6,769 bases of DNA from contig DPQS01000019.1 in assembly GCA_003537755.1 (NCBI GenBank), positions 5,707 through 12,475 of the forward strand, given 5' to 3'. A program made the translations under genes and the position numbers. The number at the start of each line of letters is the position of its first letter. Position 1 is the first letter of the stretch. Of this stretch, positions 1 to 5,454 are shown piece by piece. The notes below the pieces were generated by a model. The model was not told the DNA's origin and made no database searches. It was given only the letters and a program-made list of their open reading frames with translations. This DNA comes from Clostridiales bacterium (GTDB lineage: Bacteria; Bacillota; Clostridia; Christensenellales; CAG-314).

Positions 1-843
1 GATGCCGAATACATGAACCGCGACGAGGGCAACGACGTTCGCGAAATCGAACGACATACCGAGGAATTCGATAAGGCTCGCGATTTTGACAAATTTGCCG
101 ACGAACTGGGCAAAGAGTTGACCGTTGAAAACGCACGAAAAATGTTGTGGGGCAATGGCGAAAGAAACAGCGACGGGATTACGATTGCATGTCCGCAGCC
201 GCAACAAACTGACGGCGCAAGTGCGCCCGTGCGTGAAGAAGTTGACCCGAACGAAGTACAAATGCAACTTTTGTACGACCGTGCAAGGATACTCGGCGTT
301 GCGTTTAAGACATACCTTATTATAGAACTTGACGAAAAGGTTATTTTTGTAGACCAACACGCCGCGCACGAACGTATTTTGTTTGAAAAGTTTAAGCAGG
401 GTGCGTTTAACGACAACAAACAGCCGCTGCTGTTTCCGTACGTGTTTACAGTAAAGGCGGACGAAGCGCAGTTTATTGAAGATAATATTGACAACATTTA
501 CAAAGCGGGCGTGGAAGTGGAGCGTTTCGGTGCAAATACCTTCCGCATTACGGCGGTTTCGTCGTTGCTTGCAAACACGCAAATGAACAAGTTTGTCGAG
601 TTTTTGTTGTCGGAAATGGAAGAATTTCGCGTTGACGACAATACTTTGCGTATTGAAAGGCTGGCGCAGATGGCTTGTAAAGCAGCGGTCAAGGCAGGAC
701 AAACCCTCAACGAGTACGAAATTAAGTATATTCTGAATACCATTGTCGAAGGCAACCTTATGCAATGCCCGCATGGTCGTCCGATAACGGTGATGTACAC
801 CAGAACACAGATCGACAAATGGTTTAAGAGGATTGTGACATGA
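1..843 (+). CDS. mutL: DNA mismatch repair endonuclease MutL, C-terminal part (5' truncated by window edge)
   Basis: The reading frame is open from base 1, so the gene begins upstream. About 280 codons are present, covering the end of the linker and the C-terminal dimerisation/endonuclease domain; the N-terminal GHKL ATPase domain is outside the window. The key motif is DQHAAHERILFE (from base 352), which fits the DQHA(X)2E(X)4E metal-binding signature of nicking-competent MutL. Further C-terminal motifs are ACKAAVKAGQ (about 676-705) and CPHGRP (766-783), the conserved Cys-Pro-His-Gly-Arg-Pro near the end. In the family, MutL couples MutS mismatch recognition to strand incision. An endonuclease-type MutL is expected in bacteria without MutH. 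The first roughly 80 visible codons are charged and low in conservation, as expected of the interdomain linker. The stop overlaps the miaA start (ATGA), suggesting translational coupling. The identification is firm. Confidence 0.96.
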   Translation, partial: DAEYMNRDEGNDVREIERHTEEFDKARDFDKFADELGKELTVENARKMLWGNGERNSDGITIACPQPQQTDGASAPVREEVDPNEVQMQLLYDRARILGVAFKTYLIIELDEKVIFVDQHAAHERILFEKFKQGAFNDNKQPLLFPYVFTVKADEAQFIEDNIDNIYKAGVEVERFGANTFRITAVSSLLANTQMNKFVEFLLSEMEEFRVDDNTLRIERLAQMACKAAVKAGQTLNEYEIKYILNTIVEGNLMQCPHGRPITVMYTRTQIDKWFKRIVT

Positions 844-1763
844 GAAGCTACAATCGAAAGTTTGTCGGGTTGACGGGCACAACTTGCGTCGGAAAAAGCA
901 GCGTTGCTGTTGAATTGGCAAAGCGTTTCGGAACAACGGTGATTTCTGCCGATTCCATGCAACTTTACAAAGGCATGGATATAGGCACGGCAAAAATTAC
1001 GTCGGAAGAAATGCAGGGCGTACCCCATTTTATGCTTGACGTTTGCTTGCCGAATGAAAACTACTCGTCATATCTTTATCAGAAAAATGCAGCGAAAATA
1101 ATCAAAAAGTCAATAGTGCCGCCCATTGTAGCAGGCGGAACCGGCTTTTACTTTAACTCGTTGCTGTATCCGCCCGAGTTTGGCGGGGTGAGCGAAGCTC
1201 GACATCAGGAACTGCTTCGCGTGATGATATTTGACGGTTTGGACAAACTTTGCGAAATGTTGCGACAAATTGACCCTGCCGCATACGAACAAATCGATTT
1301 AAGCAACCCGAAGCGGGTAATGAGGGCGATTGAAATCGCCGAAAGCGGTGGAAGCAGGGCAAACGGAACTCAAACAAATAGAAAAACTGCATTTGACTGC
1401 AAAATTTTTGTTTTGCAACGCGACAGAAAAAGTTTGTACAAGCAGATAGAAAATAGAGTTGACCTGATGATTGCAAATGGACTTGTGGACGAAGTGAAAA
1501 CGCTTGTCGATCTGTACGGAATTTGCCCGACATCGGCGTTTCAGGCAATCGGCTACAAGGAGATTGTCGAATATCTTAGCGGTGCAACCGACCTTAATGA
1601 GGCAGTACAAAAGATAAAACTGAACACGCGCCATTACGCCAAGCGACAAATAAGTTACTTCAAGCGACTTCCGTGTACGACGTTTGTTGACGTGGACGAC
1701 AAAACCATTGCAGAAGTAGCAGAGGAAATTTCGTTGCAACTGACTGATTTTATGCATGAATGA
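840..1763 (+). CDS. miaA: tRNA dimethylallyltransferase (tRNA A37 isopentenyltransferase) MiaA
   Basis: MiaA transfers the dimethylallyl group from DMAPP to N6 of A37 in tRNAs reading UNN codons, giving i6A. The length of 307 aa is typical of the family. Motifs in order: the P-loop GTTCVGKS at residues 13-20; SADSMQLYKGMDIGTAK from residue 36, with the expected catalytic Asp38; AGGTGFYF at 98-105; NPKRVMRAIEI around residues 158-168; AIGYKEIVEYL around 236-246; and TRHYAKRQISYFKR around 263-276, the conserved arginine-rich tRNA/DMAPP-binding segment. The usual P-loop reads GPTAVGKT/S; here the Pro-Thr-Ala is Thr-Thr-Cys, a mild departure that keeps the GKS core. The ATG at 840 overlaps the mutL stop by 4 nt, so translation is probably coupled and no separate promoter is expected. 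The start is the only sensible one, lying 12 residues before the P-loop. Confidence 0.96.
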   Translation: MRSYNRKFVGLTGTTCVGKSSVAVELAKRFGTTVISADSMQLYKGMDIGTAKITSEEMQGVPHFMLDVCLPNENYSSYLYQKNAAKIIKKSIVPPIVAGGTGFYFNSLLYPPEFGGVSEARHQELLRVMIFDGLDKLCEMLRQIDPAAYEQIDLSNPKRVMRAIEIAESGGSRANGTQTNRKTAFDCKIFVLQRDRKSLYKQIENRVDLMIANGLVDEVKTLVDLYGICPTSAFQAIGYKEIVEYLSGATDLNEAVQKIKLNTRHYAKRQISYFKRLPCTTFVDVDDKTIAEVAEEISLQLTDFMHE

Positions 1764-1768
1764 TAAAG

Positions 1769-1797
1769 CACATTGTAACAATGGTGGTGTTTGTTTT
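1769..1797 (+). terminator. weak candidate rho-independent terminator after miaA
   Basis: Six bases after the miaA stop, CACATTG (1769-1775) can pair with CAATGGTG (1779-1786) around a TAA loop, with one bulged G. T-rich DNA follows (TGTTTGTTTT, about 1788-1797). The position is right for ending the mutL-miaA transcript, but the stem is short and AT-rich and the T tract is interrupted. Confidence 0.3.
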
Positions 1798-1817
1798 CGA
1801 TTGACTTCGGTTTGTCT

Positions 1818-1893
1818 CGTTTGACGGCAATTTATCTCTGTCGTCTGTCCGATGGAAACATAAAATAAGTCCGTTTGGCGGGCAATTTCTCTG
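1818..1893. repeat. imperfect direct repeat pair in the miaA-ynbB spacer
   Basis: Two copies of about 22 nt, at 1818-1840 and 1872-1893, share the blocks CGTTTG, CGG, CAATTT and CTCTG. They differ by one substitution and small indels: the second copy has an extra G before CAATTT and lacks AT before CTCTG. The repeat period is 54 nt. Nothing around them is coding. They could be decayed tandem duplication or paired protein-binding sites; the sequence does not decide. Confidence 0.5.
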
Positions 1894-1900
1894 AAAAAAC

Positions 1901-1962
1901 ACTATGTTTGTAAATAGTACTCTTGAAAATCGCATTTTGTAGAATACTATTACAGACATAGT
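1901..1962. repeat. 62-nt near-perfect inverted repeat (long hairpin) upstream of ynbB
   Basis: The left arm 1901-1930 pairs with the right arm 1934-1962 around a CGC loop. ACTATGT (1901-1907) pairs with ACATAGT (1956-1962), then TGTAA (1909-1913) with TTACA (1950-1954), TAGTA with TACTA, TCT with AGA, and AAAAT (1926-1930) with ATTTT (1934-1938). The imperfections are one G-T wobble, a bulged A1914, a C-A mismatch at 1920/1944 and a two-base mismatch at 1924-1925/1939-1940. About 26 of 29 right-arm bases are paired. On the minus strand the stem is followed almost at once by GTTTTTT, as in an intrinsic terminator, yet no minus-strand gene lies upstream. It sits 44 nt before the ynbB start. 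Confidence 0.85.
1923..1950 (+). promoter_or_regulatory. tentative promoter for ynbB inside the inverted repeat
   Basis: TTGAAA (1923-1928) and TACTAT (1945-1950) are separated by 16 bp, ahead of the ynbB start at 2007. The -10 hexamer matches the consensus in 4 of 6 positions. The whole unit lies in the inner and right part of the 62-nt inverted repeat, so promoter opening and hairpin extrusion would compete. An alternative pairing is TTGTAG (1937-1942) with TATGCT (1962-1967), but its 19-bp spacer is long. Confidence 0.3.
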
Positions 1963-2006
1963 ATGCTAAAAATACACTAAAAATAAACAAAATCAGGTAT
2001 TTGACA

Positions 2007-3233
2007 ATGAAAAGTACGAAAGAAGTAATAAACGTATCTCTCAACAAACTGCAACAACAATTCGATATTTTTGACGAAATATCGCTTAAAAACACGGCAA
2101 AAGTGCTTGACGCATTTGCAAAAAACAATGTAGCATTAAGACATTTCAACGGAACAAACGGTTACGGAAACGACGACATCGGCAGAGATACCCTTTGCAA
2201 AGTTTATGCAGACGTTTTCGGAACGGAAGCGGCGATAGTAAGTCCGCTTATTACGTCGGGGACGCATGCGATAACCGTAGCATTGTTCGGCGTTTTGCGA
2301 CCGCACGATATTGTTTTGTCGGTTACCGGGCAACCGTATGACACGCTTTGCGACGCTATATATAAGGAAGGAATAGGCAGTCTTGCCGACTTCGGCGTAC
2401 ATTTTAATACAATCGACCTGACGCCTGACAACAGAATCGACCTCGATTCTGTCAGAAAATTTCTTCTTGCCAACAAAACGAAAATGGTTTACATCCAACG
2501 TTCTCGCGGTTACGCCTGGCGCCCGGCGTTGTCAATTGCGCAGATAGAACAAATCTGCCACATTGTCAAATCCGTTTCGCCCGAAACAATTATTTTCTGC
2601 GACAATTGCTACGGTGAATTTGTCGAGGACAAGGAACCGACAAACGTCGGCGCGGATTTTTGCGCAGGTTCGCTCATCAAAAATATCGGTGGCGGAATTG
2701 CGCCCACGGGTGGCTACGTTTGCGGACGACAGGATTTGATTGACCTTATTGCAGGGCGTGTTACATCGCCTTCGGTCGGCATGGAAGTCGGTTCATACAC
2801 GCCCGGTTACAGACTTTTTTATCAAGGCTTGTTCAATGCGCCGCACGTTGTCAATCAAGCACTTAAAGTTTGTCTGTTGTTTGCGCAAACGCTTACGGAA
2901 CTCGGCTACGACGTCCTGCCCAAACTCGGCGACAACATCGGCGACATTGTTTGTTCCGTCAAACTCGGCTCGGCTCAGCGTATAATCGATTTCTGCAAAG
3001 CCGTCCAGTCGTCATCGCCCGTTGACGCGTTTGTTTCTCCCGAACCTTGGGAAATGCCCGGTTACAACGACAAAGTAATTATGGCTGCAGGATGTTTCGT
3101 TCAGGGCGCCAGCATCGAACTCAGTTGCGACGGACCGATCAGAGAACCGTACATTGTTTATCTTCAAGGCGGTTTGACTTTGGAACACGGCATAATTGCC
3201 CTTCAAAAAGTGTTGGAAAACCTGGGCAACTAA
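2007..3233 (+). CDS. ynbB: PLP-dependent methionine gamma-lyase family protein (YnbB / 'aluminium resistance' family)
   Basis: This is a fold-type I PLP enzyme of 408 aa, the usual size for the family once named aluminium resistance protein and now classed as methionine gamma-lyase-like. Diagnostic stretches are RHFNGTNGYGNDDIGRD (residues 45-61), SPLITSGTHAI (79-89), IQRSRGYAWRP (about 166-176), FCDNCYGEF with Asp199 likely contacting the pyridine nitrogen, and GSLIKNIGGGIAPTGGY with Lys225 as the likely Schiff-base lysine. The family is assumed to act in sulfur amino-acid metabolism, but the physiological substrate is not settled and cannot be read here. I chose ATG 2007 over TTG 2001: the AGG at 1995-1997 lies 9 nt from the ATG but only 3 nt from the TTG. 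Spacers of 243 nt before and 1.1 kb after suggest it is transcribed alone. In Bacillus the homologue neighbours hflX; here a recombinase separates them. Confidence 0.92.
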   Translation: MKSTKEVINVSLNKLQQQFDIFDEISLKNTAKVLDAFAKNNVALRHFNGTNGYGNDDIGRDTLCKVYADVFGTEAAIVSPLITSGTHAITVALFGVLRPHDIVLSVTGQPYDTLCDAIYKEGIGSLADFGVHFNTIDLTPDNRIDLDSVRKFLLANKTKMVYIQRSRGYAWRPALSIAQIEQICHIVKSVSPETIIFCDNCYGEFVEDKEPTNVGADFCAGSLIKNIGGGIAPTGGYVCGRQDLIDLIAGRVTSPSVGMEVGSYTPGYRLFYQGLFNAPHVVNQALKVCLLFAQTLTELGYDVLPKLGDNIGDIVCSVKLGSAQRIIDFCKAVQSSSPVDAFVSPEPWEMPGYNDKVIMAAGCFVQGASIELSCDGPIREPYIVYLQGGLTLEHGIIALQKVLENLGN

Positions 3234-3249
3234 TCATTATTTACGTCAA

Positions 3250-3522
3250 ATTCTGTCTCAAAGCCTCTTTTGACCAGTCTCAAAACGTCGTTTTTGAGCA
3301 GATTTTGACATAATAATTTCAACGCGTAACGCATAATCCGACTACGAACAATTAAAACCAAAAATCTCAAAACGTCTTTTGGGGGGCAGATTTTACGTAA
3401 TACAAACAATAAAGAATTACAAAAAAACAAGGAAAATTTTTTTCCTGGGCTCGTCGTTTTATAACATTTTAAGCCCAAAAAGAACAAAATCAAACTGGTT
3501 ATTACAGCCATTGAGACAGAAT
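3250..3522. mobile_element. candidate MITE-like element with terminal inverted repeats
   Basis: ATTCTGTCTCAA at 3250-3261 recurs perfectly inverted at 3511-3522. The similarity continues inward to ACCAGT (3273-3278) and its inverted copy at 3494-3499, giving 29-bp arms with 23 matches. The enclosed 273 bp are non-coding, AT-rich and contain internal hairpins. Size, structure and the absence of a transposase fit a miniature inverted-repeat element mobilised in trans. No clear target-site duplication is visible (only AA on each side), so this could be an old insertion or a chance palindrome in AT-rich DNA. Confidence 0.4.
3257..3384. repeat. three degenerate copies of a small hairpin repeat
   Basis: Three related motifs of the form TCTCAAAA-CGTC-TTTTGRG-CAG lie downstream of ynbB. 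Copy 1 (3257-3277) pairs TCAAAG with TTTTGA. Copy 2 (3278-3301) pairs CTCAAAA (3279-3285) with TTTTGAG (3292-3298). Copy 3 (3365-3389) pairs TCTCAAAA (3365-3372) with TTTTGGGG (3377-3384) using two G-T wobbles. Copies 2 and 3 also share the following CAGATTTT. Loss of primary sequence with pairing kept suggests the hairpin matters, or that these are REP-like units. Confidence 0.5.
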
Positions 3523-3591
3523 AAAAGGCATGTTGTCGGGGAAAATCCCGTCAAAATTAACAAAATAAACTCACAAACGGCAAACTTCCAA

Positions 3592-3628
3592 GTCGTTTAC
3601 CCGATTTTGAACGAAACGACATTTTTTT
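3592..3628 (+). terminator. candidate rho-independent terminator in the spacer
   Basis: GTCGTTT (3592-3598) pairs perfectly with AAACGAC (3614-3620) around a 15-nt loop, and the stem is followed by A and seven T (3622-3628). The order stem then T tract fits + strand termination. The nearest + strand gene end is ynbB, about 360 nt upstream, so this would give a long 3' tail or end a non-coding transcript. Confidence 0.35.
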
Positions 3629-3731
3629 ACGGAATTACGCCGATAAAACTTGAATCCTCCTAAAAGTTCGGTCTTAAACGGATAACTGACATTGTTGACG
3701 ACGATATCTAAAATCAGTGCGACGTTAAAAT

Positions 3732-3760
3732 GGCAAACTTGACCCATTGGGCAAACTTGA
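3732..3760. repeat. direct repeat GGCAAACTTGA, period 18
   Basis: GGCAAACTTGA occurs at 3732-3742 and 3750-3760. A shorter related copy, GGCAAACTT, is at 3579-3587. The DNA is non-coding on present evidence and the role is unknown. Confidence 0.55.
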
Positions 3761-3994
3761 TTACCGACAAATAACGAATTAAGTAAGCGTCCGGCTTAAT
3801 GTGTTAAAACCGATTAAAAAGACTAAAGAAGACAAATATAATTTCTTTACGCCAAAGAAACCGACACTAAAACGCAAAAAACGTACAACTTTATCAAAAC
3901 AAAGTAAATAAAAAGCAACCAAATTGACAGATATAAATATAAATAAATGCTTATAAAAATCACAACAAATTTGTAATTTCACTTCAAAAAATCA

Positions 3995-4032
3995 CTATCT
4001 CTTCGCAAAACTTGTCTTTTGCGAATAGATAG
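3995..4032. repeat. 38-nt inverted repeat (strong hairpin)
   Basis: CTATCT (3995-4000) pairs with AGATAG (4027-4032). After one mismatch, TTCGCAAAA (4002-4010) pairs perfectly with TTTTGCGAA (4017-4025) around the loop CTTGTC. That gives 15 base pairs with a single mismatch. On the minus strand the stem is followed by TGATTTTTTG, so it could terminate minus-strand transcription, but no minus-strand gene is evident. A 10-nt palindrome, ACAAATTTGT, lies just upstream at 3965-3974. Confidence 0.8.
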
Positions 4033-4056
4033 ATTAAATGTTTTGTAGATAAATAA

Positions 4057-4108
4057 AAAAAATGAACACGTATTTTCAACCAAATAATACGCCTCGACTT
4101 CATTTTTT
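4057..4108. repeat. 52-nt two-part inverted repeat
   Basis: AAAAAATGAA (4057-4066) pairs perfectly with TTCATTTTTT (4099-4108). Inside it, CGTATT (4069-4074) pairs with AATACG (4086-4091) around an 11-nt loop. Flanking A and T tracts give it the look of a bidirectional terminator, although the outer stem is very AT-rich. Its right arm is shared with the next inverted repeat. Confidence 0.6.
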
Positions 4109-4136
4109 GCCGGTCAGATTTATCTTCCGCAAAAAA
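4103..4136. repeat. 34-nt inverted repeat overlapping the previous one
   Basis: TTTTTTGC (4103-4110) pairs with GCAAAAAA (4129-4136). GG (4112-4113) can pair with CC (4127-4128), and AGAT (4116-4119) faces ATCT (4122-4125). The T6 tract at 4103-4108 is also the right arm of the 4057-4108 hairpin, so the two stems exclude each other. Confidence 0.55.
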
Positions 4137-4153
4137 AACAAGCACCGTTTCGC

Positions 4154-4180
4154 AACACACTGCCGTAAGTAACACACTGC
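4154..4180. repeat. perfect direct repeat AACACACTGC, period 17
   Basis: Two identical 10-mers at 4154-4163 and 4171-4180 are separated by CGTAAGT. They lie about 90-115 bp upstream of the recombinase -35 box. The spacing of roughly one and a half helical turns would suit a tandem operator, but no regulator is identifiable in the window. Confidence 0.55.
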
Positions 4181-4270
4181 TTTGTCGGTTGTTTCAAATC
4201 ATATAAGCTGAAAAGCTGCGACAAGTTTGAGAATGAAAAAAGGCATCGCCTCTCAGGTATTACGAACAGG

Positions 4271-4299
4271 TTGATTTTTCTATCAAAAATTGATATAAT
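4271..4299 (+). promoter_or_regulatory. sigma-A-type promoter for the recombinase-hflX operon
   Basis: TTGATT (-35, 4271-4276) and a perfect TATAAT (-10, 4294-4299) are separated by 17 bp. A TG at 4291-4292 makes an extended -10 (TGATATAAT). Predicted transcription starts near 4306, leaving a leader of about 50 nt before the ATG at 4357. Confidence 0.8.
4281..4295. promoter_or_regulatory. palindrome overlapping the promoter spacer and -10 (possible operator)
   Basis: TATCAA-AAA-TTGATA is a perfect 6-3-6 inverted repeat covering the last part of the spacer and the first two bases of the -10 box. ATCAA can also pair with TTGAT in the -35 region. A bound dimeric regulator here would block polymerase, but this is inferred from position only. 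Confidence 0.4.
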
Positions 4300-4356
4300 T
4301 AAAAAAGAATCACTAAGAAATAGTTTTACAAACAAAAATAAAGGTTTATCGGCACC

Positions 4357-5454
4357 ATGTCAAAAGAAAACTACTTCACCGAGCGCGATGCGCGGAACAT
4401 CGCTACAATTGAAAAAATAATTGCCGAAGACTTGCCCGATTTTACCGAAGAGTATTTTGTCGGTATTTCGTCGCGCACGACTACGCTTACGCGCCTGAAC
4501 TACGCCTACGACCTTCGGACGTTTTTTCAATATATCTCGCGTAAAATTCCGCGTTTCAAGACAAAATCGACCAAGGAAATCACACCTGCCGACCTGGAAT
4601 CGCTGTCGCCGTTTGAAATTGAAGCTTTCCTGAACCACGTCGCCCTGTACAAGGACGAAAACGGCAAACTGATGAAAAACAGCGAACGCGGAAAAAGTCG
4701 CAAGTTGTCGGCAATACGGTCACTGTTGCGCTACTTCGAAAAGAAGCAAGTAATCACGCGCAATCCAACCGCCTCCGTAGACACGCCCAAGTTTCGCGAC
4801 AAGGAAATTGTTCGCCTGGAAAGCAACGAAGTTGCCGCTATGATGGACGTCGTCGACAGCGGAAACGGACTGACGGACAGGCAAATTCGCTATCAGGAAA
4901 ATACGCGCGTGCGCGACCTTGCAATTGTCAGCTTGCTGCTTGGCACGGGCATCCGCGTAAGCGAACTTGTCGGTATCGATACGGGCGACATCAACTTTGA
5001 CGACCTCAGTTTTACTGTCACACGCAAAGGCGGAGCGCGCGTAATACTCTACTTTTCCGAAGAGGTTGCCGGCTACCTGTACGACTACTTTCAGTTGCGC
5101 ATGAACAACGACAAGGCAAAGAATACGGACGCACTGTTTCTGTCCCTTCAAAACAAGCGTATCACCACTCGCGCAGTGGAAAATATCGTAAAAAAATACA
5201 GTCAGATTGCCTCGCCCCTCAAGCACATAACACCGCACAAACTGCGCTCAACCTTCGGTACGCAACTGTACCATGAAACGGGCGATATTTACGTCGTTGC
5301 CGCCGTACTGGGACACCGCGACGTAAATACAACCAAAAAGCACTATGCCGCAATGACTGAGGACATTCGCCGCAGCGCATCGGAAAAAGTAACCTTGCGT
5401 CCCACTAAAAACAAAAATCCGAGCAAAAATAATAATGACGAAAATGACGACTGA
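4357..5454 (+). CDS. tyrosine recombinase, XerC/XerD family
   Basis: A site-specific DNA recombinase of 365 aa. The N-terminal SAM-like (core-binding) domain spans roughly residues 30-140, with ANP-type helix landmarks such as LNYAYDLRTFFQYI and RKLSAIRSLLRYFEKKQVITRNP. The catalytic domain follows and shows the complete set: Arg200 in GTGIRVSEL, Lys224 in the beta-hairpin VTRKGGAR, His294 and Arg297 in PHKLRSTFG, His320 in LGHRDVNTTKKHY and nucleophile Tyr330. It is therefore probably active. It is longer than classical XerC/D (about 300 aa): there is an N-terminal extension of some 30 residues and a basic/acidic low-complexity tail (about 350-365, rich in Lys, Asn and Asp). AAAGG at 4340-4344 lies 12 nt before the ATG, a rather long spacing. 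The gene overlaps hflX by 20 nt. A chromosomal dimer-resolution role is possible, but an integrase-like role for an unknown target cannot be excluded. Confidence 0.92.
   Translation: MSKENYFTERDARNIATIEKIIAEDLPDFTEEYFVGISSRTTTLTRLNYAYDLRTFFQYISRKIPRFKTKSTKEITPADLESLSPFEIEAFLNHVALYKDENGKLMKNSERGKSRKLSAIRSLLRYFEKKQVITRNPTASVDTPKFRDKEIVRLESNEVAAMMDVVDSGNGLTDRQIRYQENTRVRDLAIVSLLLGTGIRVSELVGIDTGDINFDDLSFTVTRKGGARVILYFSEEVAGYLYDYFQLRMNNDKAKNTDALFLSLQNKRITTRAVENIVKKYSQIASPLKHITPHKLRSTFGTQLYHETGDIYVVAAVLGHRDVNTTKKHYAAMTEDIRRSASEKVTLRPTKNKNPSKNNNDENDD

Larger units (their letters stand above)
3234..4356. other. 1.1-kb AT-rich spacer with no convincing gene, rich in repeats and inverted repeats
   Basis: Between ynbB and the recombinase the G+C content falls well below that of the genes. 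Open frames exist on both strands (for example 3379-3663 plus and 3230-3511 minus), but none has a good start with a ribosome site, a recognisable domain or gene-like composition. No tRNA, rRNA, attL/attR pair or dif-like site was recognised. What it does hold is listed separately: a MITE-like segment, small hairpin repeats, a terminator candidate, a cluster of long inverted repeats, short direct repeats and the recombinase promoter. Confidence 0.75.

Noticed and set aside
1756..1824. 22-codon frame MNDKAHCNNGGVC... overlapping the miaA end, and a 14-codon frame from ATG 1760
   Set aside because: Too short, no conserved features known to me, and the terminator candidate lies within them; they could be chance frames.
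3300..3330. dif-like half site (TTATGTCAAAA on the minus strand) near a Xer-type gene
   Set aside because: The other 11-bp arm at the required 6-bp spacing does not match its inverted partner or known Bacillota dif arms.
3446..3477. Inverted repeat TGGGCT / AGCCCA with 20-nt loop, next to an A/T palindrome at 3430-3446
   Set aside because: Short arms with a long loop and no T tract; common by chance in this composition.
3230..3511. Minus-strand open frame of 93 codons with a hydrophobic start, overlapping the ynbB 3' end
   Set aside because: There is no ribosome site before its ATG. Its residues track the hairpin repeats, the composition is AT-driven, and it runs into the ynbB stop on the other strand. 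No domain is recognised.
3379..3663. Plus-strand open frame of 94 codons
   Set aside because: It starts at a TTG inside a hairpin repeat with no ribosome site, is Lys/Asn/Ile-rich as random AT-rich DNA would be, and crosses the proposed element end at 3522.
3924..3957. Perfect TTGACA -35 box in the spacer
   Set aside because: No -10 hexamer at 16-18 bp; the nearest TATAAA lies 22 bp downstream and no gene follows closely.
3779..3982. Minus-strand 67-codon hydrophobic frame
   Set aside because: GTG start without a ribosome site, Phe/Leu-rich from T-rich DNA, and no recognisable family.
4234..4270. Glycine-riboswitch-like string CTCTCAGGTA followed by ACAGG
   Set aside because: The 5' half of the aptamer (GAGAG pairing strand and the CCGAAGG-type core) is absent upstream, so the match covers one short conserved block only.
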